Shown here: piece after piece, positions 45,691 through 54,702 of the stretch | How positions within the stretch are numbered: position 1 is the stretch's first letter | Layout of the letters: each line of letters begins with the position of its first letter | From: Fuerstiella marisgermanici | GTDB lineage: Bacteria; Planctomycetota; Planctomycetia; Planctomycetales; Planctomycetaceae | Reading direction: 5' to 3' | Length of the DNA: 64,000 nt | NCBI RefSeq assembly: GCF_001983935.1 | Contig: NZ_CP017641.1 | Coordinates: 1,922,001-1,986,000 of the forward strand | The notes under the pieces: model-generated | The model's database searches: none | What the model was told of the DNA's origin: nothing | The model's input: only the letters and a program-made list of their open reading frames with translations | Translations under genes and position numbers: made by a program

Positions 45691-46866
45691 ATGAAAGCAC
45701 TTCTGAAAATCACGGCTTTGGTCGTGCTGGCAACCAGCTTCACAGGTTGTTCACGGTTCCGCGAAAAAATGACGAGGCGCGATTACGCCTTGCTGCGAGA
45801 TCCGTTTACTGGCCGCGCCGACGAAGCCTCGGCGTCCGTCGCGCCAACCGAGCCATCCATGCAGGCGTCGCCGCTAAGCCAGGCGGGGATCGCTCGAGTG
45901 ACACCAGCCGGAAAGGCAAAGCTGTCTGACAGTGCGACCGCGAACTACAGCAATGTCGCTTCAGTAGCGCCAGCTGAACCCAAAACAGCAGCGAACACAA
46001 CCGGCGTCAGTTCGACTAAGTTTCCGGGAGCGCAAGCCAGCAGCATGAACGAATCTGTGGCGACGGCTAAAGTGGATGCCGATCCGTCGGCCGCAGCGAA
46101 CCCATTTGCTGCCGCGATTGAAGCGGCTTCGCAGCAGACGGCTGCTGGTGCACAAAATTCAGATGTCAATGCAACTGACCAAGCGCCCGACATGGCGGGG
46201 CTTGCGAAGTTCATGGAGGACCAGGCCAAAGCGAGCGGGATGACAGACACGGCTAAGAACCTTAGCGAAGATTTGTCTGAATTCGCCGCTCAAAGGAAGA
46301 AGGCCTGGGACAGCGAAGTGGCAGCTGTTGAGGAGAAAGCAGCTCCACTCATTCAGTCGGTGCGTCAGGTCAGTCAAACGGTTGAGCAGGTCGCTGGTCA
46401 GTCCAACAGCGCCAGCACTGCTGTCACGAATTCCGGTTTCAGTTCAGCCGTGAACGCAACGACGCAGCCGGCTGAGAAAGTTCAGCCGTTTATCACCAAC
46501 CAGCTGCCGAGTCCTCAGGCTCAACGTCCTGCTATTCGCAAAAGCACTCAGCCACCAATCGGCGATGCGAATCCGTTCGCAGCTATCGAAGCAGCCATGA
46601 CACCGTCAACAGCGCCATCAAAACAAACCACCCCACCAGCGCCCGTGTTCAGTTCTGCAGTCGCTGCAGATTTTGATGCGAACAATCCATTCAGCGCGTT
46701 CGACACGCAGGACGCCGGCACTCGGAATGGTGCGAGCGTTGTCGCGAAGCCGAGTGAGTTCGACTCGTCAAACGGTGAAACCTCCGGAAAAGTCTCCGGC
46801 GACACACTGGATGCCGGGTTCAGCTTTGACAGCGGATGGCGACCGTCCACGGCAACTCGACCGTAG
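45691..46866 (+). CDS. Ala/Ser-rich lipoprotein of unknown function
   Basis: A 391-aa protein with an excellent site (GGAGGG) before ATG 45691. The signal ends in a lipobox (TSFTGC, Cys20), so it is a lipid-anchored protein. After residue 45 the sequence is low complexity, rich in Ala, Ser, Thr, Pro and Gln, with repeated ANPFAA(A/I)EAA and NPFSAFD segments (three NPF-A sites). A central helix (about 190-235) may form a coil. No enzymatic domain is visible. It ends 6 bp from the convergent gene at 46873. Confidence 0.72.
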   Translation: MKALLKITALVVLATSFTGCSRFREKMTRRDYALLRDPFTGRADEASASVAPTEPSMQASPLSQAGIARVTPAGKAKLSDSATANYSNVASVAPAEPKTAANTTGVSSTKFPGAQASSMNESVATAKVDADPSAAANPFAAAIEAASQQTAAGAQNSDVNATDQAPDMAGLAKFMEDQAKASGMTDTAKNLSEDLSEFAAQRKKAWDSEVAAVEEKAAPLIQSVRQVSQTVEQVAGQSNSASTAVTNSGFSSAVNATTQPAEKVQPFITNQLPSPQAQRPAIRKSTQPPIGDANPFAAIEAAMTPSTAPSKQTTPPAPVFSSAVAADFDANNPFSAFDTQDAGTRNGASVVAKPSEFDSSNGETSGKVSGDTLDAGFSFDSGWRPSTATRP

Positions 46867-46872
46867 GCTTTC

Positions 46873-47643
46873 TCAAATCCGCTGACCGCGTTCGATGGTC
46901 GGAAGTGACCACACCGCGAGGCTTTGCGTGTCGCCCGGGAAGCACTCGATGATGCAGCGAGTGATCATGCGGTCGTCGTCGTGGACTGACGACGCGAGGC
47001 CACCAGTCTCAGGGAAGCTGTGACGCAGGCCGGCAAGGATCAGAGTCCAGGCCTGACTGTTTTGAGGGGCAATGCGTTCTCGGTGAAAGCGGTCGCGATA
47101 GAATTCGCGGGCGCGCTGTTCGTCGTAAGCGTAGTCCCACAAGGCGTACGAATCCATCAGCCCGCAGCTAAGCAGGTCAGCCCAGCGTTCTGCCGACGTT
47201 CGCAGCTTTTCGATTTGCAAAACCTGCTCAGGTTCCAGCGAGGAATCGTTCAGGCATACGCTCAACGCACGATGGCGGACTGTCTGGTGGCTGCGAAACA
47301 CGTTGTGAGCCAGTGATTCAATCCGCGTTTGACGTCGGTGACGATCACACGCCACCAGCATCACCGTCCATACGCGGTTTAGCAGGTCATTGACCAGAAT
47401 CTGTTGCGCCAGCGAAAGCGCGGGCGGCTCTTTCGGGCTAAGTCCAAACAGATGCAGAGGGTCGCGAATCGTCACGCCGTGTTCGAGGTCATTCAGGTCA
47501 CGCATCCAGCGATTAAACCGGTTGCGACTGTGAATGTAGTAATCCCCCAACAATGCGTTCGGGATGTCCTCAGACTTCTCAATCAGCAATCGGCTGTGAG
47601 CTGATGCGAGAGCGGCGACTTCGACTAAGTAGGCAAGTTTCAC
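46873..47643 (-). CDS. Hypothetical helical protein
   Basis: A 256-aa protein from GTG 47643. No signal peptide, no family recognised. It is mostly helical with a regular coding pattern through the whole length (DYYIHSRNRFNRWMRDL, LAQQILVNDLLNRVWTVMLVA, ALWDYAYDEQRAREFYRDRF). The even spread of Arg, Trp and His suggests a globular cytoplasmic protein. It is probably conserved in planctomycetes, but I cannot confirm this here. Confidence 0.65.
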   Translation of the reverse strand: MKLAYLVEVAALASAHSRLLIEKSEDIPNALLGDYYIHSRNRFNRWMRDLNDLEHGVTIRDPLHLFGLSPKEPPALSLAQQILVNDLLNRVWTVMLVACDRHRRQTRIESLAHNVFRSHQTVRHRALSVCLNDSSLEPEQVLQIEKLRTSAERWADLLSCGLMDSYALWDYAYDEQRAREFYRDRFHRERIAPQNSQAWTLILAGLRHSFPETGGLASSVHDDDRMITRCIIECFPGDTQSLAVWSLPTIERGQRI

Positions 47644-47877
47644 GATGTAAATTCCGGCAGTATGACTTACGACAGCGTGTGCTTCACGCGCAAGGATTTC
47701 TTAACGGCAAACCGAATGCCGGAAGTCCGATTTGTGAAACCGCCAACGGAAGCCTCCGGTGCGAAGTGAGATTCAGCAGCAAAAACGCTGACCAACGGCC
47801 GATGATGCAGGGGACGTGGAATCCATGTTGCGTTTCGGCAACATGTTCAGCACGTTGTCGGAAAGCATCACACACAA

Positions 47878-48681
47878 TCATTTTGGTGACTTTTGGGCAT
47901 CCTTCGCGCCAGCCTTCCCGGCCGCTGGCAAGGTCCGCATGCGCGCGTTCCGTATCCAACCTGTACTCTGGAAAGTCGCGAAACCCATCGGTCGGGAAGC
48001 GTCGACTTCGAAGCGAACGCCGATCTTATGCCCGGCCGTTTCGACATCCACAATCTTGTGTTTGTCCAACCATGCTTCGATGCGATCGTCGGTCACTCGC
48101 AACCGAACTTTGTACCACTTGCCGTTTTCGAAATTCGAATAACTCGTGGTCTCGTTCTCCACGGCATCCATCCCGTCAAGGCTGGACAGACCGCAAACGC
48201 CACCTCCCCAACCGCCGCAAATCAGACTGCAGCTGGATTCCTTCACGGGAAACGTAAAGCCGATGAAGAAGTCACTGCCGGCAGCTCGTTGAGCTTCGAA
48301 CTGCACTTCGTAGTTACTCTTCGGCAGATCTTTGCGGGTCGACGTGATTCCGGACAGCTGGACGCCCTGAGTGATCACGACGTTGCCTTTCTCAAAATAC
48401 ACTTCGCCTTCGCCGCCGAATTCCGTTGACTTCCAACCTGTCAGGTCCTTGCCGTTGAACAGCGGCGACCAGCCATCGGCGTCCGATTTCTTCGCTTTGT
48501 CTGACTTCTTAGCAGATGCGTCGTCCGCCTTTCCGTCATCGTTTTTGGCTGTTGCGTTTGCAGCCGGCTCGTCAGCCGGTGAAGTTTTCGTTTGAGCGAT
48601 CGCAGACGGAAGCGTCGAAACCGCCGCCATGGACAGCACCGCGACGATTGTGGAAAGTCGAGGAAGGCGTGCAAATACCAT
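47878..48681 (-). CDS. Secreted DUF1080 (3-keto-disaccharide hydrolase-type) domain protein
   Basis: A 267-aa exported protein: signal peptide about 1-29, an Ala/Lys/Asp-rich linker to about 68, then the DUF1080 jelly-roll opening with WSPLFNGKDLTGWKS and ending in GFATFQSTGWIRNARMR. The family is expanded in planctomycetes and some members hydrolyse 3-keto-glycosides; others may only bind sugars. ATG 48681 has a GGAGA site. Relation to the oxidoreductase cluster at 52.7-63 kb, whose enzymes could make keto-sugars, is possible but speculative. Confidence 0.88.
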   Translation of the reverse strand: MVFARLPRLSTIVAVLSMAAVSTLPSAIAQTKTSPADEPAANATAKNDDGKADDASAKKSDKAKKSDADGWSPLFNGKDLTGWKSTEFGGEGEVYFEKGNVVITQGVQLSGITSTRKDLPKSNYEVQFEAQRAAGSDFFIGFTFPVKESSCSLICGGWGGGVCGLSSLDGMDAVENETTSYSNFENGKWYKVRLRVTDDRIEAWLDKHKIVDVETAGHKIGVRFEVDASRPMGFATFQSTGWIRNARMRTLPAAGKAGAKDAQKSPK

Positions 48682-48960
48682 TATGAATTCTCCGCAGAAT
48701 GTTGATTCGTTTGTTTCGACCAGTTTACAGAATGCCGTGGTCCGCGAAAGGAAGTTCGAAAAATCACGTCCGTGACGTGCCCGGAAGCTCGAAATGTCGA
48801 TGCGTCACGCGACTTTGCATAGCGTAAAAAGTTGTGATGTGGGCTAGCGCGGTCAGTCAGGCCAGGTTCGCCGGGCAACCGCCTTTCATCGCATGGGCTT
48901 CGTCCAGGCAGCAGCGGTTGCGTATTGCAATTCTGCCGTTGTCGACGGACAATAGGCATC

Positions 48961-50061
48961 ATGAAAAACACCGCACTGTTTACCCTGCTGTTCCTCGTGA
49001 CCAGCCTTTCCCGATGCTCGACGTCGCTGGCGGAAGATGCCGCCGCGCCGACGATGAACCAAAGCGCATTGACCGGTTTGGTGGCTGCGTTACGGTCGGA
49101 CGACTTTTCGACTCGGCTGCAGGCCGCAGAAAACCTGAAGGACGTCGACGTCGATCAACTTCAACAGATTGCGGACCTGCCCGAAGGTCAACTGAATGCA
49201 GAAGTTGCCGCGCGGCTGTTTGCCGAACTGGACGCTCGGTACATGCAGGATGGCAAAACCAAAAGCGGCGCGGCGTCGGAATTGCTTGAGCGGCTGGCAC
49301 AGTCTGATCGCCTTCTGTTGGCGGACGGTGCTCAACGAATATTAAACAGACGTTGGCAACGTCGCGTCGAACTAGCCGCCAAGATACTCGAAGAAATGGG
49401 GGCGGAATTTCGAGCGGGTTCATTCACCGGGCAGTTGGGCATGCGTTGGGGGCCGGCCGCTTCTCGACCAAACGTGCAGTTGTTTGTCGGCGAAGAATGG
49501 ACGGGCGGGGATGAGGGCATTTCCGTGATGGAACGCCTGAAAGCGCTCGCGGATCCGGGTTTGCGAGCGTCTGGTCTGGTTGTTTGGCTGCTGGAAGGGC
49601 ATCCGCTGAACGACGATCAGCGAAGTCGTTTGCGCGATCTTGTGGGCGAAAGCCGCATTAATGAACGTTCGCGCGTTGCGTTGGGAATTCTGGGCGAGCA
49701 GGCATTTGCGCCAGGCGTTTTAGTGAGGCATGTTTCCGGCGGCAGTTCGGCGGCCGCTGCCAAATTGCAAATCGGCGACGTTCTGACGGCAATGCTGGAC
49801 GCAGCTCCACCAGAAGACGTCGAACCGGCTGATATTGACGTCAAGGAACCCGAAAAGCTGAAAGACTTCGACCACCTTGTCGAACGATTGAAGGCCTACC
49901 GCAAAGGCGACAAGATCTGGCTGATCGTCGAACGAGGCCGAGTAGTCCCGATGAATAACGGCTTCATCCTGCCTCAGCGATTTCCTCGCCCCGAACCAAC
50001 GGTGCAGGTAATTGAGGTGACGCTCAAAGGATGGAGCGATTTGGAAGCGAGCCCCAACTAA
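48961..50061 (+). CDS. Secreted protein with C-terminal PDZ domain
   Basis: A 366-aa exported protein from ATG 48961 (AGG five nt upstream); signal peptide about 1-24. The N-terminal 220 residues are helical repeats (LVAALRSDDFSTRLQAAENL), HEAT-like. The C-terminal part has a PDZ-like fold: VLVRHVSGGSSAAAAKLQIGD then DKIWLIVERG. There is no protease triad, so a binding or scaffold role is likely. Confidence 0.75.
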   Translation: MKNTALFTLLFLVTSLSRCSTSLAEDAAAPTMNQSALTGLVAALRSDDFSTRLQAAENLKDVDVDQLQQIADLPEGQLNAEVAARLFAELDARYMQDGKTKSGAASELLERLAQSDRLLLADGAQRILNRRWQRRVELAAKILEEMGAEFRAGSFTGQLGMRWGPAASRPNVQLFVGEEWTGGDEGISVMERLKALADPGLRASGLVVWLLEGHPLNDDQRSRLRDLVGESRINERSRVALGILGEQAFAPGVLVRHVSGGSSAAAAKLQIGDVLTAMLDAAPPEDVEPADIDVKEPEKLKDFDHLVERLKAYRKGDKIWLIVERGRVVPMNNGFILPQRFPRPEPTVQVIEVTLKGWSDLEASPN

Positions 50062-50099
50062 CGGGACTTGTCGCCGCGTTTTCCAAGCCCAAACGACAA

Positions 50100-50132
50100 A
50101 CGGCTTCGTCTGCAAAATGCAAACGAAGCCGT
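50100..50132 (+). terminator. Hairpin after the PDZ gene
   Basis: ACGGCTTCGT (50100-50109) pairs perfectly with ACGAAGCCGT (50123-50132), 38 bp past the stop. There is no T-tract, so termination strength is uncertain. Confidence 0.5.
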
Positions 50133-50900
50133 CAGATTAAGTGGCTCGCGGAAGTACGTGGGAGGAGAACGAAGTAGCATCTCCGTATAGATATATGCGA
50201 GCACGTTACGAATCGATCGATCCGCAGAAAAAATTCACGCTGTGCAAGGCTGCAGGCTACGAATCTTGAACCGGATCGAATAGGCGAATCGCAGAAAATG
50301 TGCCGAATTTTCTAAAATTCTCCAACGCCGCGAAATTCACGCGTTTTCGCAGTGAATAAAGGGTGTTTCACAACGAGAACTGATCGTTCTGACCAGCCGC
50401 ACGACTCAAAATCGCACGCTGCAACCGCTTTCCGTGGCATTTTCAAACACACTTTGCAGCGTAGGCCCACTGGAATAGATATTCGGGCCGGTCACGTATG
50501 ACAAACGTCGCAACAATTGACGTCGCGGATCTTAGGACCCGTAACCAAACCTGTGTGGCCGCGTTGGGACGACAGTGGTCGAGATGCAAGGAAGAGTGAC
50601 GAGTCGACAGATGTCGTCGAGGAGCGCTGACGCCGCAGACCGGCTGCTGTCGTCGCAACCCGTCGGGACCCTTGCGTTTACGTCTCAGGCGGCTTCGTTC
50701 GTCGTCGACGACATTTGTCGCCTCCTCCTCACTTCTTGCCTGAAACGAAACCAAAAACGTCGCGGCTCACACAGGTTTTTCAGCGGTTCTTAATTCGATC
50801 CAGCGCCCTCATCGCGGAGCGCTCCACGACAATGCGCCACTTGCTTGTTCCGGCGTTCCTTAACCGGCCAGGAACCAACCTCAACTGCAGCTTTGGGAGG
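50133..50900. other. Long intergenic region, AT-richer part at 50150-50360
   Basis: About 770 bp with no supported gene on either strand. The first 200 bp are clearly AT-richer than the surroundings and contain a 7-2-7 palindrome, GAATTTT-CT-AAAATTC (50305-50320), and repeated GCAGAAAA words. A regulatory RNA or long promoter region is possible; I recognise no known RNA fold. Confidence 0.4.
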
Positions 50901-51158
50901 TCAGAGGTTGCACTTCGAGTCACATTCGCTCGGGCACATGGCTGCGTGCATCAGACACTGGTTCGGGGCTGCAACTGTGCGGTCGAAGATGGGAGCGGTC
51001 ACCGCGTCACCTGAGCCCCGCACGGGTTCGTAGTTCTGAAACATCGTTGCGAACGGGTGGGACGATCCAGCCCCGGTCGACATGCATCCACTCATCCCCG
51101 CTGTCGCGGCTACCACGATTATCATTCTGAAAATCGATTTCCATCCTTGAGTCAACAT
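50901..51158 (-). CDS. Small lipoprotein
   Basis: An 85-aa product from ATG 51158, with AAAGGATGGAGTT upstream as ribosome site. The lead MLTQGWKSIFRMIIVVAATAG ends in a lipobox (GMSGC, Cys25), so a lipid-anchored 60-residue peptide is predicted. The mature part has four more Cys near the end (QCLMHAAMCPSECDSKCNL). It is the only supported gene in a 1.4-kb gap; the Cys pattern and signal argue against chance. Confidence 0.6.
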   Translation of the reverse strand: MLTQGWKSIFRMIIVVAATAGMSGCMSTGAGSSHPFATMFQNYEPVRGSGDAVTAPIFDRTVAAPNQCLMHAAMCPSECDSKCNL

Positions 51159-51486
51159 AACTCCATCCTTTCAGTTCAGTACATCATTCCTCCACAAACA
51201 CTTCCGATGCTAATTCCATGCGTCGTTGTCCCGGCGGCGATCCTGCCGCTCACTATCTCTATTAACGCTGCAACACGCGGATTGTCGACAAATTTCGGCG
51301 CCGTTCCGATCCGAATGACCGTCTGACACACTGCCCACAGGCCTTAAACTCGTCAACTCCGCAGAAGAAACCTCGCGAGCGGCAAGTCCTGCCGGCAAGC
51401 GGAGCCCTAAACTCTATCCGCGGCTAGGTGCAGGAAATCTGAGAGTCGTCAAATAGAGCTTGCTTCATCCACGTAATGAACACCGA
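51159..51486. other. Divergent intergenic region
   Basis: 328 bp between the small lipoprotein (minus) and the CFI-box membrane protein (plus). No clear promoter or other feature was recognised. Confidence 0.35.
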
Positions 51487-52437
51487 ATGCGGGCGTGTAT
51501 GTGGCTCACCCGCTCATGCTTTGTCACGGCGATGGTGTTGAAAATGGCACAGATCTACTTGCTGGTAGCGCTGGCAGCATTGTTTTGCGTGGCCACACCT
51601 TTGCCAGCCATCGTCGCGTTTCGCGCAGCGTGGCACCCGGAATTCTTCTGTGAGCGCACCATTCTTCGAAAGCTATTGCTGCTGGTGCCTACCACAATCT
51701 TTCCCGTAGTCGTGCTGTCCCTGCATGCAAGTTCTCCATCGCTCCATTGGAAAGATAGTGGAGAATCCTATTTCAATTACCTAGCGCGAGGTTCGGCGTC
51801 GTGGATCTATTTTCCACCGTTTGCTATGGCCAATTTCCTGATTGGCAGGACAGTCGTCGACACGGAGTACGCCCACAAGACACTATTGACGCCGATCAGT
51901 TTGGTGACTTGCATTCTCATATGCGCATTTTTCACGCTCGGCAACCTGAAGGGCGCTTGGCTATTTCCGTTGTCGGCGGGCTGCGGTTATTTCTACGGTC
52001 TCCAAACTCTGATTCAACGACGTGGTCTGCCGCGAATAACAGCGAGACATGTGTGGTTGATCGTCGGGTGGCTAATGACAATGGCGGCGACTGTGACCAT
52101 CGGAGCGGCCAGGACCAAGCAAATCGTGTCAGAGCTGCCTGACGAGCCGCCAGGTTGTTTTATCGTTACTGCTGCCTGCCGAGGGCATCAAACGGTTGTC
52201 CGAAGTACAGTAGACACGACCACGGGACAGCTGACAAACGACCAGCTTGCTGTCTTTCGCACGTTCGAACGTTGGTTACAGGAGCGTAAACCAGTCGTTC
52301 ACAAAGTCGCTCGGCAAGTCTACAACCGCGTTGCTCCGCCGATCGCACGCGCAATCAGGTTTCGCTGGCAGGCGGACTGCGTGTATTTGATGCTGAAGCC
52401 ATTCGAATGGTTAATCCGGGTGACCATCGGCCGCTGA
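51487..52437 (+). CDS. Membrane protein with CFI-box-like C-terminal domain
   Basis: A 316-aa polytopic protein with about five or six hydrophobic segments in residues 15-215. The C-terminal part starts PGCFIVTAACRG (Cys224) and continues with LAVFRTFERWL and YNRVAPPIARAI. This layout, CFI-x-TAA then an FR motif then a Y-x-x-x-x-PP-x-A helix, resembles the CFI-box-CTERM domain found as a C-terminal tag on varied bacterial proteins. Start is uncertain: ATG 51487, ATG 51499, ATG 51532 and TTG 51460 share the frame and none has a good ribosome site. Function unknown. Confidence 0.7.
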   Translation: MRACMWLTRSCFVTAMVLKMAQIYLLVALAALFCVATPLPAIVAFRAAWHPEFFCERTILRKLLLLVPTTIFPVVVLSLHASSPSLHWKDSGESYFNYLARGSASWIYFPPFAMANFLIGRTVVDTEYAHKTLLTPISLVTCILICAFFTLGNLKGAWLFPLSAGCGYFYGLQTLIQRRGLPRITARHVWLIVGWLMTMAATVTIGAARTKQIVSELPDEPPGCFIVTAACRGHQTVVRSTVDTTTGQLTNDQLAVFRTFERWLQERKPVVHKVARQVYNRVAPPIARAIRFRWQADCVYLMLKPFEWLIRVTIGR

Positions 52438-52711
52438 CGAAACTGCAACAGTATGCCCTGATTCACGCATCAACTGTGCGTCTTCAGAATGCCAGGTGCC
52501 TGGCCAACGGGCGAACGCTTTCCATGCGGAAGCTTTGAGTCAACATTGCGTTCGAACTGAAAAATGTGACGCGTGTGAGTTACGAAACTGTTTGCCAACC
52601 GCTAGAAAAATGGCAGAGCAGTTCACACAATGAATTCGTGCACTCAAAGTTTTGCAAGGGGGCGTGTGACACGCGTCCGAGTGACGAAACACTCCACATA
52701 CGAAAGTGATC

Positions 52712-53479
52712 ATGTCCCTGAAAGATAGAACCATCGTTGTCACCGGAGGCACTTCCGGAATTGGCGAAGCCTGTGCGCGGCATTTCGTTCAGTTGGGGGC
52801 CAACGTTGTCATGGCGTCTATTCAGCAGGCCGAAGGTGAGGCGCTGGAAGCCGAGTTATCCGAAACGTCGCGGGCAAAGTTCATTGCGTGTGACGTGACT
52901 CAGGAAGACCAGGTGCGAAGTCTGATTGACGGCGCCGTGGCTGCATTTGGCCGAATCGACGCGATCCACTGCAACGCCGGTGCGTGGGGACAGGGGACGG
53001 CGGAAGATTTCGACGACGCCATCTGGAACAAAGTGATGGGCGTCAATGTTAAGGGAGCTCTATTGACGGCAAAGTACGGCATCCCGGCGATGCGGGCGAC
53101 GGGCGGCGGGACGATTCTGGCAACAACATCCGTCGCCGCCCAAATCGGTTTTCCCCAACATGCCGTTTACTGTGCATCCAAAGCTGCGTTAGAAGCTTTG
53201 GTTCGTTGCCTTGCCGTCGACTACGCGGGCGTTGTGCGAGTGGTCGGTATCAGCCCCGGAACCGTGAAGACACCGATGCTGGCGGCGACGTGCCAGGGCT
53301 GGGATAAGCCGATCGAGGAGTTGTATGCAGAGGTCGCGAAAAAAATTCCTGTGCGACGTCTGGGAGAACCGGAAGACGTTGCCAAAGCGGCCGCTTTTCT
53401 ACTCAGTGACGACGCCAGCTACATCAACGGAACGATTCTGACATTGGACGGCGGCACTATGCCACTACCGCCGTGGTGA
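52712..53479 (+). CDS. SDR-family oxidoreductase
   Basis: A 255-aa NAD(P)-dependent short-chain dehydrogenase. Cofactor motif TGGTSGIG (about 11-18), NAG motif (CNAGAWG), catalytic Ser140, Tyr153 and Lys157 (Y-x-x-x-K in VYCASK), and the C-terminal YINGTILTLDGG that marks classical SDRs. The Asp after the second strand (here VMASIQQAEG) is absent, hinting at NADP preference. ATG 52712 is preferred over GTG 52706. First gene of the locus, 61 bp before the CBM9-like gene. A sugar or sugar-acid substrate is inferred from context. Confidence 0.92.
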   Translation: MSLKDRTIVVTGGTSGIGEACARHFVQLGANVVMASIQQAEGEALEAELSETSRAKFIACDVTQEDQVRSLIDGAVAAFGRIDAIHCNAGAWGQGTAEDFDDAIWNKVMGVNVKGALLTAKYGIPAMRATGGGTILATTSVAAQIGFPQHAVYCASKAALEALVRCLAVDYAGVVRVVGISPGTVKTPMLAATCQGWDKPIEELYAEVAKKIPVRRLGEPEDVAKAAAFLLSDDASYINGTILTLDGGTMPLPPW

Positions 53480-53540
53480 TTAAGCGTTCCAGCCGCCGCT
53501 ACACTGCAATAACTCCGCACCTTCCCGTCCAAACACCACC

Positions 53541-54194
53541 ATGCCGAAAACCTACGAAGCCAAACGTCTCGAACCCGGCGCGTCGATTGCCATCGACGGT
53601 CACGGCAGCTTTTCTCGCTGGCAGGCGGCCAATGTATTGACCGATTTCGACTTCCCGTGGATCAAACGCACGCCCCCCGCCACTGAATTCCGCGCGTTGT
53701 GGAACGACCAGTCTCTGTTTCTGCGTTATGACGTCACTGACACCGATGTAGTGCTTGGGGATGGGGCGAACGCGATGGAGAAGGTGATCGGATCGGACCG
53801 CGTGGAAATCTTCTTCAGCACCGGGCCCGATTTGAAACCGTACTATGGAATCGAATTTGATCCGCGCGGGGAAGTGCTTGACTACCAGGCCCGATTCCAT
53901 CGAGAGCTGGACTTTGAGTGGGCATGCGACGGTCTGAAGGTAGCCACGTCATTGAATGACGCGGGCTACGTGGTGGAAGCCAGCCTACCGATTGCGACAT
54001 TCAAGACACTAAGCTGCCTGCACCGTGATGACGGCGGCGATTACCTGATTGCGGGGCTGTACCGAGCAGAATTCAGTCACGGTCCGAGTGGCGGAGCGAT
54101 TGTTGAAGACTGGATGAGCTGGGTCGATCCCGAAGTTTCGACTCCTGACTTCCACGTGCCCACATCGTTCGGAACCATTCGACTGGTCCGTTAA
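53541..54194 (+). CDS. CBM9-like carbohydrate-binding-fold protein
   Basis: A 217-aa protein matching the carbohydrate-binding family 9-like fold: WNDQSLFLRYDVTDTDVV, DRVEIFFSTGPDL, YYGIEFDPRGEVLDYQA and a C-terminal PDFHVPTSFGTIRL. Such domains bind sugar ends in xylanases. This protein stands alone and has no signal peptide, which is unusual for a binding module and points to a cytoplasmic use. Ends 1 bp from the convergent VOC gene. Confidence 0.85.
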   Translation: MPKTYEAKRLEPGASIAIDGHGSFSRWQAANVLTDFDFPWIKRTPPATEFRALWNDQSLFLRYDVTDTDVVLGDGANAMEKVIGSDRVEIFFSTGPDLKPYYGIEFDPRGEVLDYQARFHRELDFEWACDGLKVATSLNDAGYVVEASLPIATFKTLSCLHRDDGGDYLIAGLYRAEFSHGPSGGAIVEDWMSWVDPEVSTPDFHVPTSFGTIRLVR

Positions 54195-54542
54195 TCACGC
54201 CAAATCCGCGAACTCCGTTGCACCGCCTTCGAACTTCATGAACTCAATTACCGCGCCGTCTTCTTTCACAAATGCGACGCTTAAACCGGCCATTGGAGTA
54301 AACGGCTCAAGGATAATTTCCTTGCCGGCAACAGCCGCCGCCATGTCATCAACTCGGTAAGCCACATGAGGCATATCGCGCAGCGGACCAGTGACCGGCG
54401 AGTCGTTTTCGAACCGAAGAAATTCGACGCGGTACGGATGGTCTGCCGGATCTGTCACCCAGACTTTTGTGTCTTCGACATACGATTCGTTTGGTTGCTT
54501 CTCCTGCGTTGGCAGGCCAATATGATGAAAGATTCTGCCCAT
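54195..54542 (-). CDS. VOC-superfamily protein (glyoxalase fold)
   Basis: A 115-aa protein with AAGGAG ahead of ATG 54542. The start IFHHIGLPTQ, the middle VAYRVDDMAAAVAG and the end GAVIEFMKFEGG show the paired beta-alpha-beta units of the vicinal-oxygen-chelate fold, with likely metal residues His6/7 and the C-terminal Glu. Reaction unknown; isomerase or dioxygenase-like. It runs against the flanking genes, so it is not part of either operon. Confidence 0.82.
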   Translation of the reverse strand: MGRIFHHIGLPTQEKQPNESYVEDTKVWVTDPADHPYRVEFLRFENDSPVTGPLRDMPHVAYRVDDMAAAVAGKEIILEPFTPMAGLSVAFVKEDGAVIEFMKFEGGATEFADLA

Positions 54543-54702
54543 GCTGACTCCTTGTTTTCGTAACAACGTTGCTTAATTCAATCCGGCGATGTTGCCTGTC
54601 GCGTGTCGGATGAGAATACAGGAACTGCGATGAGCCTGCACTCCGGGCATGCATTGAAGTGTGGAATTGTGCGGTTAGGATCCACAAAAAAAGGAGTTCA
54701 AA

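Noticed and set aside
50443-50793. Short frames on both strands in the long gap
   Set aside because: Arg/Ser-rich random-looking translations without ribosome site or domain.
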